Assembly (NCBI RefSeq): GCF_023856365.1 | Contig: NC_064537.1 | Location: 11,161,072 to 11,225,071, forward strand | Length of the DNA stretch: 64,000 nt | Reading direction: 5' to 3' | Source of the DNA: Brienomyrus brachyistius | Lineage: Eukaryota; Chordata; Actinopteri; Osteoglossiformes; Mormyridae | Made by a program: the position numbers and the translations under genes | The notes under the pieces: generated by a model | Told to the model about the DNA's origin: nothing | What the model saw: the letters and a program-made list of their open reading frames with translations, nothing else | The model's database searches: none | Part shown: piece after piece, positions 1-9,922 of the stretch | Layout of the letters: each line of letters starts with the position of its first letter | How positions within the stretch are numbered: position 1 is the stretch's first letter

Positions 1-150
1 TTGAATGCCAAGGTTGGGTACAGTAGAACGTTGTCCCAGTTGAGTACCTGACCTAAGCCCTTAACTCCCAAGGGCTCTAAGAACCGCCTTCTCTATTGCA
101 CGTTGCTTTGGACAGAATTGCCTGTCTTGCTAAACAGACACTGAATGATA
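1..150 (+). repeat. 3' part of a tRNA-derived SINE
   Basis: The stretch contains the fish SINE tail signature: a 'cccttaactcccaagggc' block, then 'gttgctttgga' and 'gctaaacagacactgaatg'. This resembles the common 'GCTTTGGATAAAAGCGTCTGCTAAATG' end of V-SINE/HE1-type elements. The tRNA-like head lies outside the window or is lost. The family is assigned from memory of the consensus. Confidence 0.5.
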
Positions 151-419
151 TATAACTACCACTGCCCTGTCAAGTGTATTACATGCAGAAACCGTTTGTC
201 CAAAAAAAGCATCCCAGTACCGCCAGCGTCAATGTCGTGAGACATGAAGTCACAGACAGGGCTTCAGATCTTATCGCTATATTTTTTCGCTATATTTTTT
301 CAGTTTCTAAGACGCTGTGTGAGATACTGAATGTCTGTGAGGTTATTAATTGCATTAATTGCACTGAATGGTAGCTATGGACCTGCTGAAGTTTAGTTTA
401 ACTGAAATGTTCAGGCACA

Positions 420-958
420 ATATACACAATGATGGGATATACAGGAGTAATTTAAACAAGAGAAACATACACAGGAACAATGTAAACAATAGAGAAATAT
501 ACAGGAGTAATGTAAACAAGAGAAACATACGCAGGAACAATGTAAACAGAGAAATATACAGGAGTAATGTAAACAAGAGAAACGTACGCAGGAAAAATGT
601 AAACAGAGAAATATACAGGAGTAATGTAAACAAGAGAAACAATGTAAACAATAGAGAAATATACAGGAGTAATGTAAACAAGAGAAACATACGCAGGAAC
701 AATGTAAACAGAGAAATATACAGGAGTAATGTAAACAAGAGAAACATACACAGGAACAATGTAAACAATAGAGAAATATACAGGAGTAATATAAACAAGA
801 GAAACATACGCAGGAACAATGTAAACAGAGAAATATACAGGAGTAATGTAAACAAGAGAAACATACACAGGAACAATGTAAACAATAGAGAAATATACAG
901 GAGTAATGTAAACGACAGAGGAATATGTAAGAGTAATGTAAACGTGCCTCTGAACAAT
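420..958. repeat. Minisatellite with a two-part unit of 57-60 bp
   Basis: About nine copies of a 57-60 bp unit made of two related half-units of about 28-31 bp. One half reads 'gaaatatacaggagtaatg' plus 'taaacaaga', the other 'gaaacatacgcaggaacaa' plus 'tgtaaaca'. Copies differ by optional 'atag' insertions and a few substitutions. One copy is shortened near 640. Unit lengths are multiples of three, so 200-codon frames stay open on both strands. I read those frames as a by-product of the repeat, not as genes. Confidence 0.93.
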
Positions 959-1512
959 GTAATAACATGATAATTGTGCTCCCATTATTATTTCTTACCA
1001 TTTCTCTCAGTTTCTCGCTCAGCAAATGTTATACTACTATGTAAACGTGCTAGAAAAATCACTTATTAATCATGTATTGCTAGGTACAAAACAGACTTAC
1101 TATTAACCCAATGAGCATACAAAAGATGTACAGGATGAGGAAACGCGATATCACACTATATTCCAATTGACACTGTCATCATTGGTTATGCAGAAGTACG
1201 TCAGATCCTACAACCATAGATAATGTGCTGCTTGTTTGGGGTTTATGTGTGTGTGTTTTTTACATTCTGATGCCAACGTGGTTTTGATTTACATTTGTTC
1301 CTTCATGGTCCCTTCACCACTGTCAGTGTTTCCCCCTCCAGTCCTGCCTCTGGTGCCGCTGTTTGCAGTCTTGCCTTGAGAAGCGTCATGGAAACTCTAC
1401 TTCTCAAAAGCAGTGGCAACAGCTGGACACTCATGGGTCTGTGGGTGAAACTGAGTGTGCGGTGCCTAGCAAAGACTGAAACGAAGCAGGTGTCTGTTAG
1501 CTTACGCGGGTT
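959..1512. other. Unassigned intergenic stretch
   Basis: No coding frame, RNA gene or recognisable repeat is seen between the minisatellite and the LINE tail. A short TG tract occurs near 1246-1258. Confidence 0.5.
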
Positions 1513-2760
1513 AGAACATAAGAACATAAGAACTATACAAACGAGAGGAGGCCATTCGGCCCATCAAGCTCGCTTGGGGAGAACTAAACTAATAGCTCAG
1601 AGTCGTTAAAATCTTATCTAGCTCTGATTTAAAGGAACCCAAGGATTCAGCTTGCACTACATTATCAGGAAGGCTATTCCATACTCTGACTACACGCTGC
1701 GTAAAGAAGTGCTTCCTTAAATCCAGCTTGAAATGTTCTCCCGCTAATTTCCACCTATGGCCACGAGTTCGTGTATTTAAACTAATGCTGAAGTAACTAT
1801 TTGGTTGAACAGCATCCAAACCTGTTAGAATCTTATATACCTGGATCATGTCCCCCCTCAATCTCCTTTGCTTGAGACTGAACAGATTTAGCTCAAGTAA
1901 CCGTTCCTCGTATGACATTCCTCTAAGACCAGGAATCATTTTTGTGGCCCTACGCTGCACCTTTTCTAAGGCCACAATGTCCTTTTTAAGATATGGTGAC
2001 CAAACCTGCACACAATATTCTAGGTGAGGTCTCACCAAGGAATTGTATAATCTTAGCATTACCTCCCTTGACTTAAACTCCACACACCTGGAGATATACC
2101 CCAACATCCTATTGGCCTTTTTTATTGCTTCCCCACACTGGCGAGAATGGGACATGGAAGCATCAACATACACACCAAGGTCTTTCTCATGATCAGCTAC
2201 CTTTATTTCAGTGACACCCATGAAATACCTGTACTTTATATTTCTGCTCCCTAGATGGAGTACCTTACATTTATCGACGTTAAATTTCATCTGCCAGGTA
2301 TCGGCCCAGTCACTAATTAAATCAAGATCCCGCTGTAGCTGCTGAGCCACTAATTCAGTATCTGCTACACCACCCACCTTGGTGTCATCTGCAAATTTCA
2401 CCAGTTTACTGTATATATTGGTATCCATATCATTTATGTAAATTAGGAACAATAGTGGTCCTAAAATCGAACCCTGCGGTACCCCACTATGAACGCAAGC
2501 CCACTGTGACATTGTGCCTCTTATAACTACTCGCTGTTTCCTATCTGTTAACCAGTTATCAATCCAGGTCGCTACGGTACCTAAAATACCAGTCGCTTTG
2601 AGTTTAAGTAGGAGCCTCTTGTGGGGGACAACATCAAAAGCCTTTTGGAAATCTAAGTAGATGACATCATAGGCCTTCTTATCATCAACTTCCTGAGTAG
2701 CTTCCTCAAAAAACTCCAACAGATTAGTATCACCCTCTGCTGCCACAGTCAATAGTGTAG
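1513..2760 (-). mobile_element. CR1-like non-LTR retrotransposon, 5'-truncated, reverse transcriptase and 3' end
   Basis: The minus strand encodes about 385 uninterrupted residues of reverse transcriptase and C-terminal region. Visible motifs in order are DVIYLDFQKAFDVVPHKRLL, SGVPQGSILGPLLFLIYIND, the catalytic FADDTK box, then LVRPHLEYCVQVWSPYLKKD and the VQRRATKMIPGLR block typical of CR1 family elements. The element ends at its 3' side in repeated 8-mers, seen on plus as 'agaacataagaacata' at 1513-1530, the expected CR1-type short-repeat tail. The endonuclease and the first RT blocks are missing, as is usual for 5' truncation. The frame is open to its stop near 1589, so the insertion is probably young. 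The exact 5' junction, between about 2735 and 2790, is uncertain. Confidence 0.9.
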
Positions 2761-2789
2761 GCTGGTGAAGATGTATGCTACTCTTCACG

Positions 2790-3096
2790 CCCCCTGGGTG
2801 GCGGAGGCATCATGCGGAGACATCGGATGCTTGTTGTGGGGTTACTGAACCCTTTCAAGACGCAGGCAGAATGTCAGCAGTGTATCACTAATTGGCGCCG
2901 CTTGTTCTGCGGGGAGCCTGGTCATGCGCTCTCTCAGTGCCCATCTCATCCACCTCATCCTTGGGAGCACAGCCAAACTGCTCAAGTCACGTTATCTGTA
3001 ATTCTCGATATCACTCATAAGCAACTTACACTGCTGGTTTTCATTCGGTCTCACTCCAGTACTCGTGTGGCAACAGCCGGAATCGCCAAGGTCACT
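2790..3096 (+). mobile_element. Relic of a Ty3/gypsy-type gag zinc knuckle and protease
   Basis: In the frame starting at 2812 the peptide FCGEPGHALSQC keeps the last three ligands of a CCHC zinc knuckle (C-x4-H-x4-C). The first cysteine position is arginine. About 35 residues later, VILDITHKQLTLLVFIRSHS resembles the start of a retropepsin domain, but the D-S/T-G catalytic triad is lost. The order (zinc knuckle, then protease) fits gypsy elements. The piece is cut off on the left near the CR1-like copy and on the right at 3097 by the Tc1-like element. It is dead, and the assignment rests on two weak motifs. Confidence 0.5.
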
Positions 3097-4131
3097 TCAG
3101 CCATGGGCAAAACATTTTGAGAATCGCACAAATATTAATTTTTCACAAAGTCTGCTGCCTCAATTTTTTTGATGGCAATTTGCAGAATGTTATGAGCGGT
3201 GATCAGATGATTTGCAATAATGTCCAAGGTCCTTCTTTGTCATAAAAATTAGCTTAATCAAAAAAACCCCCCTACTTCCATTGCATTTCAGCCCTGTCAC
3301 AAAAGGACCTGCTGACATTATTTCAGTGATTCTCTTGTTAGCACAGGTGACAGTGTTGATGAGGACAAGGCTGGAGATCACTCTGTCGTGCTGATTGAGT
3401 TAGAATAGCAGACTGGATGCTTTAAAAGGAGGGTGGTGCTAGACATTGTTCTTCCTCTGGTAACCATGGTTACCTGCAAGGAGAAACATGCAGTCATCAT
3501 TGCTTTGCACAAAAAGAGCTTCATAGGCAAGGATATTGCTGCTATTAAGACTGTACTTAAATCAAGCATTTATCGAATCATCAAGATCTTGAAGGAGAGA
3601 GGATTGTTGTGAAGAAGGCTGCAGGGCGCCCAAGAAAGTCCAGCAAGCACCATTTCCAAAGGTTGATTCAGCTGCAGGATCGGGGCACCACCAGTGCAGA
3701 GCTGGCTCAGGAATGGCAGCAGGCAGGTGTGAGTGTATCTGCACACACAGTGAGGCAAAGAGTTTTGGAGGATGGCCTGGTGTCAAGAAGGGCAGCAAAG
3801 AAGCCACTTATCTCCAAGAAAAATATCAGTGGCAGACTAATATTCTGCAGGGATTGGACTGCTGAGGACTGGGGGTAAAGTCATTTTCTCTGATGAATCA
3901 CCTTTCTGATTGCATGGGCCATTCAGAGAAGAAAAGGTGACGCTACCATCAGTCCTGTGTCACGCCAACAGTAAAGCATCCTGAGACCATTCATGTGTGG
4001 GTTTGCTTCTCAGCCAATGGAGTGGGCTCACTCACAATTTTGCCTAAGAACACAGCCATGAATAAAGAATGATACCAAAACATCCTTCTTCCAACCATCC
4101 AAGAAAATCTTTTTCCAGCATGATGAAAGAG
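3097..4131 (+). mobile_element. Tc1-like DNA transposon, 5' end and most of a broken transposase
   Basis: The left end 'tcagccatgggcaaaac' followed by 'attttgagaatcgcac' matches the terminal repeat I recall for a widespread fish Tc1 family. A recognisable leader and transposase follow. The helix-turn-helix part is visible at 3609-3880 (SKHHFQRLIQLQDRGTTSAE, then VSAHTVRQRVLEDGLVSRRA). The catalytic region follows in other frames, with 'attttctctgatgaatcacc' marking the second aspartate block. Frameshifts, small deletions and stops break the reading frame. The similarity stops near 4131 ('ccagcatgatgaaag'), so the third acidic residue and the right terminal repeat are missing. The copy is non-functional. 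Confidence 0.88.
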
Positions 4132-4173
4132 TAGAGAGGTGTGCTAACAAGGTAGCAAAATCATTTTAAAAAA

Positions 4174-5045
4174 TCAGTATTCGGTTTTGGAGGGCGATAG
4201 ACAGTTGCAATAAAACCTGGAATAGGTCCATGCGGTTGACACAGTAAATTCGAAAGAATTAAAATCAGGAACAGACACTGGCGAGACTTTCCACTTCTCA
4301 CGATAAATTATTGTGAGACCTCCTCCCCCCCCCACCCCACCGGAGCTGAGAGGCTGGCAGGTATTAACAAACCTGGGCGGAGTGGATTCATTAAGTTGGG
4401 AAAAGTTATTGGGTTGTTGCCAGGTCTCAGTTAAATAGAGAAAGTCAAACTTACGGTCTGTGAGGAGATCCTGGATAGGAGACCCCTTGCTCGTAAGTGA
4501 GCGGATGTTCAGTAGACCAAAGCTGACAATGGTGAAGTTGCTTTCAACAGCAGAGGTAGCCAACTGGGCTGGGCTGGCTAGTACGCTGTGGTTGATAAAC
4601 CTACCAGTGTTGCGAGGAGGGCGACGTGGAGCAGACCAGAAGGACCTTATTGCAGCCGAGGTGTCTTGGAGAATATTCCGACGGGACCCACGGTGAATAT
4701 ATCTCCGGCGAGGCTGGAAAATAATGTCCGGGTGACGATGTAGTACAGCCGGCGGAGGCGCTAACAGGTGTAAGGGCAGTCGGAGAAGCTCTGCAGCTGA
4801 GTATTGGAGCAACCCTGTTGCAGGTTGATGCACAAGCAGCAGGAGAGACCAGACGATCGCGGACCAGGTGTACATCCTGACAGCCCACATCGTGAACAAA
4901 ACCCGGGCAAACCAGGTTATAAACGAGCTAAATCAATAGTTCAATTGCAGTTCATTTATTATCGGAGAGCAGCGGCGGCAAATCGTACCAGCTTCCGATC
5001 TCAACATATGAACCCAAATGTCAATATCTATGGTCCCTCCTGGTG
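4174..5045 (-). mobile_element. 5' fragment of an L2/Rex1-type LINE: leader and endonuclease start
   Basis: A 241-codon minus-strand frame ends at 4174. Its second half is the beginning of an apurinic-type endonuclease domain: FGLLNIRSLTSKGSPIQDLL, then DFLYLTETWQ (the glutamate of the ETW motif is a catalytic residue in this family), then GGGLTIIYREKWKVSP. The first 110 residues are a poorly conserved leader. Sequence on the 5' side up to about 5045 probably belongs to the same element's untranslated region. The reverse transcriptase is absent because the element breaks off at about 4174, close to the broken Tc1 copy. Confidence 0.8.
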
Positions 5046-5194
5046 AACGAGGGAGATCACCGGTCTGTTTAATGAATACATTAAGTAAGAGCATACTACT
5101 CACTACATTACTCGTGCCCCCTCAAGTAAAGTGTTATCACAATTAGTTAAAAAAAATGTGTGCATCTGTATCAGCTCAACAGGTTGATTCCGCT

Positions 5195-5345
5195 TGCGGG
5201 TAAGGAAGTGGTGGCTCGTCGGTTTTGGAGGTGCACTTGTGATCGAAAGATTGCAGGTTCAAATCCCTGATCAGCCTTGCATCCCCTGAAGGGCTGCCTT
5301 CTAGATGCTGAATTAGCGGCCCCCTGCTGTGTCATATGCAGAGGG
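5195..5345 (+). repeat. tRNA-derived SINE-like copy
   Basis: A polymerase III B-box-like 'ggttcaaatccc' lies at about 5257-5268, with a weaker A-box-like 'tggctcgtcgg' about 45 bases upstream. The tail is not one of the two tail types common elsewhere in the window. It is not a functional tRNA gene because no cloverleaf can be closed. Confidence 0.45.
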
Positions 5346-6159
5346 TACTTTTCATTGTTGTTGTGTGCTATGGTGTGTCGACAGTGACAATTAATCACTT
5401 TCACATCAAAATCTTCTGTGGGCTCCCTGTGGGTCACTACAGGTCGTTTCACAAAAAAGGTTTTGGCCAGCAGCTCCCTCACACCCACACCGTGTCATTG
5501 TACAAAGTCTGTATCTTTCTCAAACATCTCTGCTCATCTGTGCGAGACAAATTAATTGTTTTAAATTTGCCCGTGATGGATTTCATTTGCCAGTTGTCTT
5601 CTTATCTCACGGTTATTTCAGGTATGTCACTAATTCTGAAGAAGCAGAACAGAGTTATTTTTTTAGTTAGACCTACGTGTTTTTCTGTACATTTTAGACA
5701 GGAAGCATGACGGCTTAAGGTTTAGCGGAAATGAGCAACATCCGCTGAGGTCAGACCTGTGATTTTGCATATCGCTCCACATCGTGTTTACAATAAGGGC
5801 TAGAAACCCCAGACCTAAATTCGAACCTAAACTGGAAAACTTATTCATTGGTTTTTACGGCTTTTTGTGTTATTGAAATGCAATTACCATTCATTTCATT
5901 GTTTGGGGTTTATTGAACGTTTTCTCTTGTCCCTTGACTGTTAAAATAATATCGGTTATTTACAGTTTTCAGAAACACGTAACATTGTCTCTGTACTTTT
6001 GAGACGGTGAATCATTTCAACTCGAGCTTAAAACTCCTACTGAAAGTGATAGCACCTTTATTATTTCACCCACATATCTTTCATGGTGTGTAACAAACAA
6101 TACAAATCATAAAATGATGTATAGAGGAAGTGGTTAAAGTGTGGGAAAAAACCTTAGTG
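5346..6159. other. Unassigned intergenic stretch
   Basis: AT-rich sequence with no convincing coding frame, RNA gene or repeat signature. Confidence 0.45.
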
Positions 6160-6425
6160 AGCACTTAAATGGGCAATTCACCCCAAAGCTGAAAATATAT
6201 TTTCCTTTCATGCTATCTATCGATCTAGGTTGGTCTCCTGGGAGTTGCATAGTTTTGGAGATATTGGCTGTGGAAATTCCGGGATTCTCTGATATATAAT
6301 GGGAGCGAATGACATTCTTGCCATGGTGATTAAAGGAGCAGAAAAATGCATTTGAAAAATTCAACAACAACATCTCTTATCAGAAATCATGATCTGGTTA
6401 CTCAAGATAATTCACAGACAGAGTG
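6160..6425 (+). repeat. Widespread teleost interspersed repeat of uncertain class
   Basis: The segment 'ttggagatattggctgtgg', then 'catttgaaaaattcaacaac' and 'cagaaatcatgatctggtta' followed by 'ctcaagataattcacagac', resembles a repeat I recall from many teleost genomes. I cannot assign it to a transposon class, and no terminal repeats are visible. Confidence 0.45.
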
Positions 6426-6484
6426 GTGGAAATGAAATGAATCTGTACACGGTGAAAGGTCGTGTGACTGTATCGCGATGATTA

Positions 6485-6610
6485 TAATCCATCCATCACC
6501 GTAACCCCTTAATCTCAAGTGGGGTAGCAGGGGGGACCGGAGCTTATTCCAGAAACAATGGGCAGAGGCAGGAACCAACCCTGGGCAGTCGCCAACACAC
6601 CACAGGGTGC
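6485..6610 (-). repeat. ATGGATGG-tail SINE, minus strand, 3' part only
   Basis: It starts with 'atccatccatcaccgtaacc' and continues with 'gcttattccagaaacaatgg' and 'ccaaccctgggcagtcgcc'. This is the reverse complement of the tail half of the SINE seen full-length at 29167-29528. The tRNA-like head is missing. Confidence 0.7.
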
Positions 6611-6631
6611 AGCAATGATTATAATATCAGA

Positions 6632-7692
6632 TCAAATGGACAACAGTGTTGGTAGTATGGTCACACTGCTGGTCCCATACCAGTAGGGTGTGGCACCGCG
6701 CAGACCTGGATACCTGCGGTGATTTGGGACTCGTACAGCTGTTGTATCCTCTCCTGCGGCAAGTCGGCCCACAGCTGTTGTAATTGGCCCTTGAGATCCT
6801 ACAGATTGGCACTGGGTCTGAATAACGTCCGAGCTGATCCTACACATGTTCAATTGGGGAAAGATCGGGGGACCTGGCTGGCTGTGGGAGGACCTCAACA
6901 TGACACAGGCAGTCCATAGACACACGTGCCATGTGTGGAAGAGGGAGTTGTCTTGTTGAAAGACTGTACCAGGGTGCTGTCTCAGGAAGACTAAGACATG
7001 TGGAGGCAGGATGCCATTGACCTAGCGCTATGCTGTCAGGGTTCCTCAAATAACTACCAGAGATTATCTGAAATCATACCCTATTGCTCCTTACACCATG
7101 GTGCTAGGAGTAATGCCGGTGTCTCTCCACAACATTGGTAGAATTGGTCCTCTCCCCTTGGCACTGCCATACGCTTACACGACAGTCATGCAGAACCGAG
7201 AATCATCACTGGACATGGTACGATGCCACTCATCATCATCAGTCCATGCCTCCCGGTCACGGCACCACTCCAAACACAGCTGTCTCTGCCCTGGTGTTAA
7301 CAGCAGCCTACGTATGGGATGGTGAACCTGTAATCCGCCTGACGTCAGTCTTCAAGACAGCACAGGATTGCACAGGGTTTTGTAGAGAATCCAATACCTT
7401 TGTCTGGATGGCAGGCGCAGATGTCACGGGGTTCTGTAATGCTTGACGCACAATACGATGATCCTCCCTTGATGTGGTCTACCTTGGCTAACCAGAACCA
7501 TCATGATGTGTGTGGGTTCCCTCATGTGCTCATTGGTTCCAATATCGGGCGACTGTGACATCTGCATGCCCCACATGGCGGGCAATTGCACAATATGACC
7601 ACCCGACCTCCTGCCATCCGACCCCTATCAAACTCCGTTAAGTGCTGCTAATGCATCTACGAGGCATCCTCTGTGTCTGGTGACTAGACATG
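6632..7692 (-). mobile_element. Degenerate Tc1-like transposon of a second family
   Basis: Read on the minus strand from about 7692, the frame begins MSSHQTQRMPRRC. It continues through a helix-turn-helix-like part (WSYCAIARHVGHADVTVARY) and a central part with clear Tc1 character but many stops. The C-terminal block is at 6840-7049: HMARVSMDCLCHVEVLPQPA, then RSPDLSPIEHV. That last motif holds the third acidic residue (the glutamate of PIEH) of the DDE catalytic site. The line QVSRSARCHTLLV follows close to the end. Several frames are needed to follow the protein, so the copy is dead. No matched terminal repeats were located. It is unlike the copy at 3097. Confidence 0.8.
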
Positions 7693-8528
7693 CCAGCTCC
7701 ATGCAAATCAGATCATTTACATAACCATGGCTGGTCTGCACATGTACCAAATTACATCCAAATCGAACCATTACTTCCGGGTGCTTCTTTCGTTACTGAC
7801 TGTATTTCCTGCTACCGAACTCTACACATCAATTGTATCACTGCACAGAAGATAGCACTAGCAACCCAGCAATATCTTATGTGCAGTGATATAATTGGTG
7901 TGTGGAATTCGGTTGAAGAAAACAGTTTTAAACTGTGCACTACAAAGTCTGTGAAGTATCTTCATTAAGCGGGTCCTGATTCAATTCCATATTTCTTTAC
8001 AGGTGAACTTATTTTTTTAATGTTCGCATGTGTATTTCGCATTCTGATGCCCTGAGTGTCCATTCATACTACAAATGGTGTAATAATTGTTCTAATAACT
8101 CTAAAACGGTATGAAACAGCAACATCTAGTAAAGTGCACTTTCAACAGCTGACAGTGGGGGACAATGCACACCCCTTGGATTTTCATATGTAATTATTAC
8201 TAATGCATTCTGAACCTTTAATGTAAATTCAAACAACTAAATGCTCTAATAATTCTTAAAATAAGTAAGACACCCACGTCAAGTATATTGTGCTTTATGC
8301 AGTTCATTATGGGACAGGGTACAACATTAAGGGGTCATGTACTGCACAAAGGAAATAATAAAGGTAGATCTTCAGGAGCAGGGTTGGTGACCACTGCTTT
8401 TTCTAAGTTCATGTGCGTTCTCCATAATATATCGTAATTTTTTGGGGCTTTGGGGCTCCAAACTACAGTATGTAACTTCAAGCGATAGTTAATCATTACA
8501 GTTTACTAAATGTATATGTGTTACAATG
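7693..8528. other. Unassigned intergenic stretch
   Basis: AT-rich sequence. Two diverged copies of a short segment occur near 8076-8145 and 8240-8295 (both contain 'taataatt' and end in 'gtgc' plus a short T run). No gene or named repeat is supported. Confidence 0.4.
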
Positions 8529-9922
8529 TGTCCTGTCTACTCCATGGTATGGTCAGCAGAGATTGTTGCTAGCCCTCCTTAATCCTCCTAATTCTCCCTA
8601 GTTGTAACCAATTGTCAATGATGTCCTGATTGTTCTCTGCCTTGACATACTAACCCCGTACACCTGTCTCATCAGTGATTAGTGTTTAATGCATGTACAG
8701 TATGTGCTTCACATGTATATGCTCACCAGTTCTGTCTTTGTTCAATGTGGCATCTGAGCTCCTCTTTGGTCCCAATTCAGACCTTGGTAATAGGAATGTT
8801 CCATTAATAATATCCCCTTCAGGGTTTACCTGGTTAAAAAGGCAGCCTTAGAGATTCCTTTCCACTTTCCTGCTCTCTCAGATGTGTCAGAATGATAGCT
8901 CTCCACAAGCACCCGAGTAACTTCCCCATAGAATCTTGGGAGATATCCTGCTCCGCTTGTTCAGTCTTTTCTGCACCCGGATTTCCCACTTGGTTCGATC
9001 GCTCAACTCCTCAGCAAGTAACCTACGATTCTCGATTCATCAAGCAACAGTGATCTGGGTGATTCCAATGGTATCTGGGACTCTTACCTGGCAAGCATCT
9101 AGCCCAGTTCTGTGGTGCAGTGGCCAGGTCTTTGGATTGTGGAGTTGGAAGACCTAGGGGAACTCATGCCTGAATTTCTACACCCGGAGTTTAACGCCGA
9201 GGAGCCAGTCATGATGAGGACCCCAGCATGTCTGTCTTCATCCCCTCCAGAGAACAGCTCTAATGGGATAGGGAGTAAATGCCAGATAAAGCAGAGGTAG
9301 AAGCTCCAGCAAAAGACCCATCCCCCACCGCTCCCCAGGTAGCATCTTACCCATCCGCTGCTCACTGCAGTTCGCAGCCAGAGCCTGAACCCATTGGGTT
9401 CATTGGTCACCCATGCTCAGCCCAGGAGAGGCTGTGCCACTGGTATGCAGTGCCCTGTGTTCTGTATCTGGTTTCCCTGTTCCTCTGTCTCAGGTGCATC
9501 GTCCCATTCATGGCAGTACCACCCCCATGCCCAGAGTGCATGCTTTGGGGGAGGGTACTGTCATGATCTGTCCCATCTACTTCCACGATGGTCACCAGAG
9601 ATCACTGCTGGACCTCCTGAACCCTTAGTTCTCCCCAGTTGTATCCAATAGATATTCTCCTGATTGTTCTCCACCCTGACATGCTACCCCCATATACCCG
9701 TCTTTTATCTGTGACTAGTGTTTACTATATATAACGTATGTGTTTCACCTGAATATGTTCCCCAGTCTTGTCATTGTTCCCTGTGGCATCTGAGCTCCCC
9801 TTTGGTCTGAATTCAGACCTTTCTAATAGCTGTGTTCCTTTTAATAAAGTCCCCAGTGTTTTTTTTTTTACCTTTTTAAAAACGCTGCCTTGAGGATTCC
9901 TTTTCTCCTTCCTGCTCTCTCA
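8529..9922 (+). mobile_element. Short LTR retrotransposon (gypsy-like), internally deleted or non-autonomous
   Basis: Two diverged direct repeats bracket about 680 bases. The 5' LTR is 8529-8880 and the 3' LTR 9559-9922. Both start TGTC and end 'cctgctctctca', with the standard TG...CA termini. Shared internal blocks include 'cctgattgttctc' and 'gtggcatctgagctcc'. Directly before the 3' LTR is a polypurine tract, 'gggggaggg' at about 9546-9554. The 3' LTR carries an 'aataaa' polyadenylation signal near 9843. The interior (8881-9558) has only short frames such as the one at 9112-9300, and no reverse transcriptase or integrase. Target duplications are unclear. The superfamily is inferred from LTR style only. 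Confidence 0.75.
9546..9555 (+). other. Polypurine tract of the LTR element
   Basis: A purine run lies just upstream of the 3' LTR start (TG at 9559). This is where plus-strand DNA synthesis is primed in LTR retrotransposons. Its placement supports the orientation of the element. Confidence 0.65.

Noticed and set aside
368..970. 200-codon open frames on both strands at the first minisatellite
   Set aside because: The frames come from a tandem repeat with units divisible by three. No splice sites, promoter or domain support coding.
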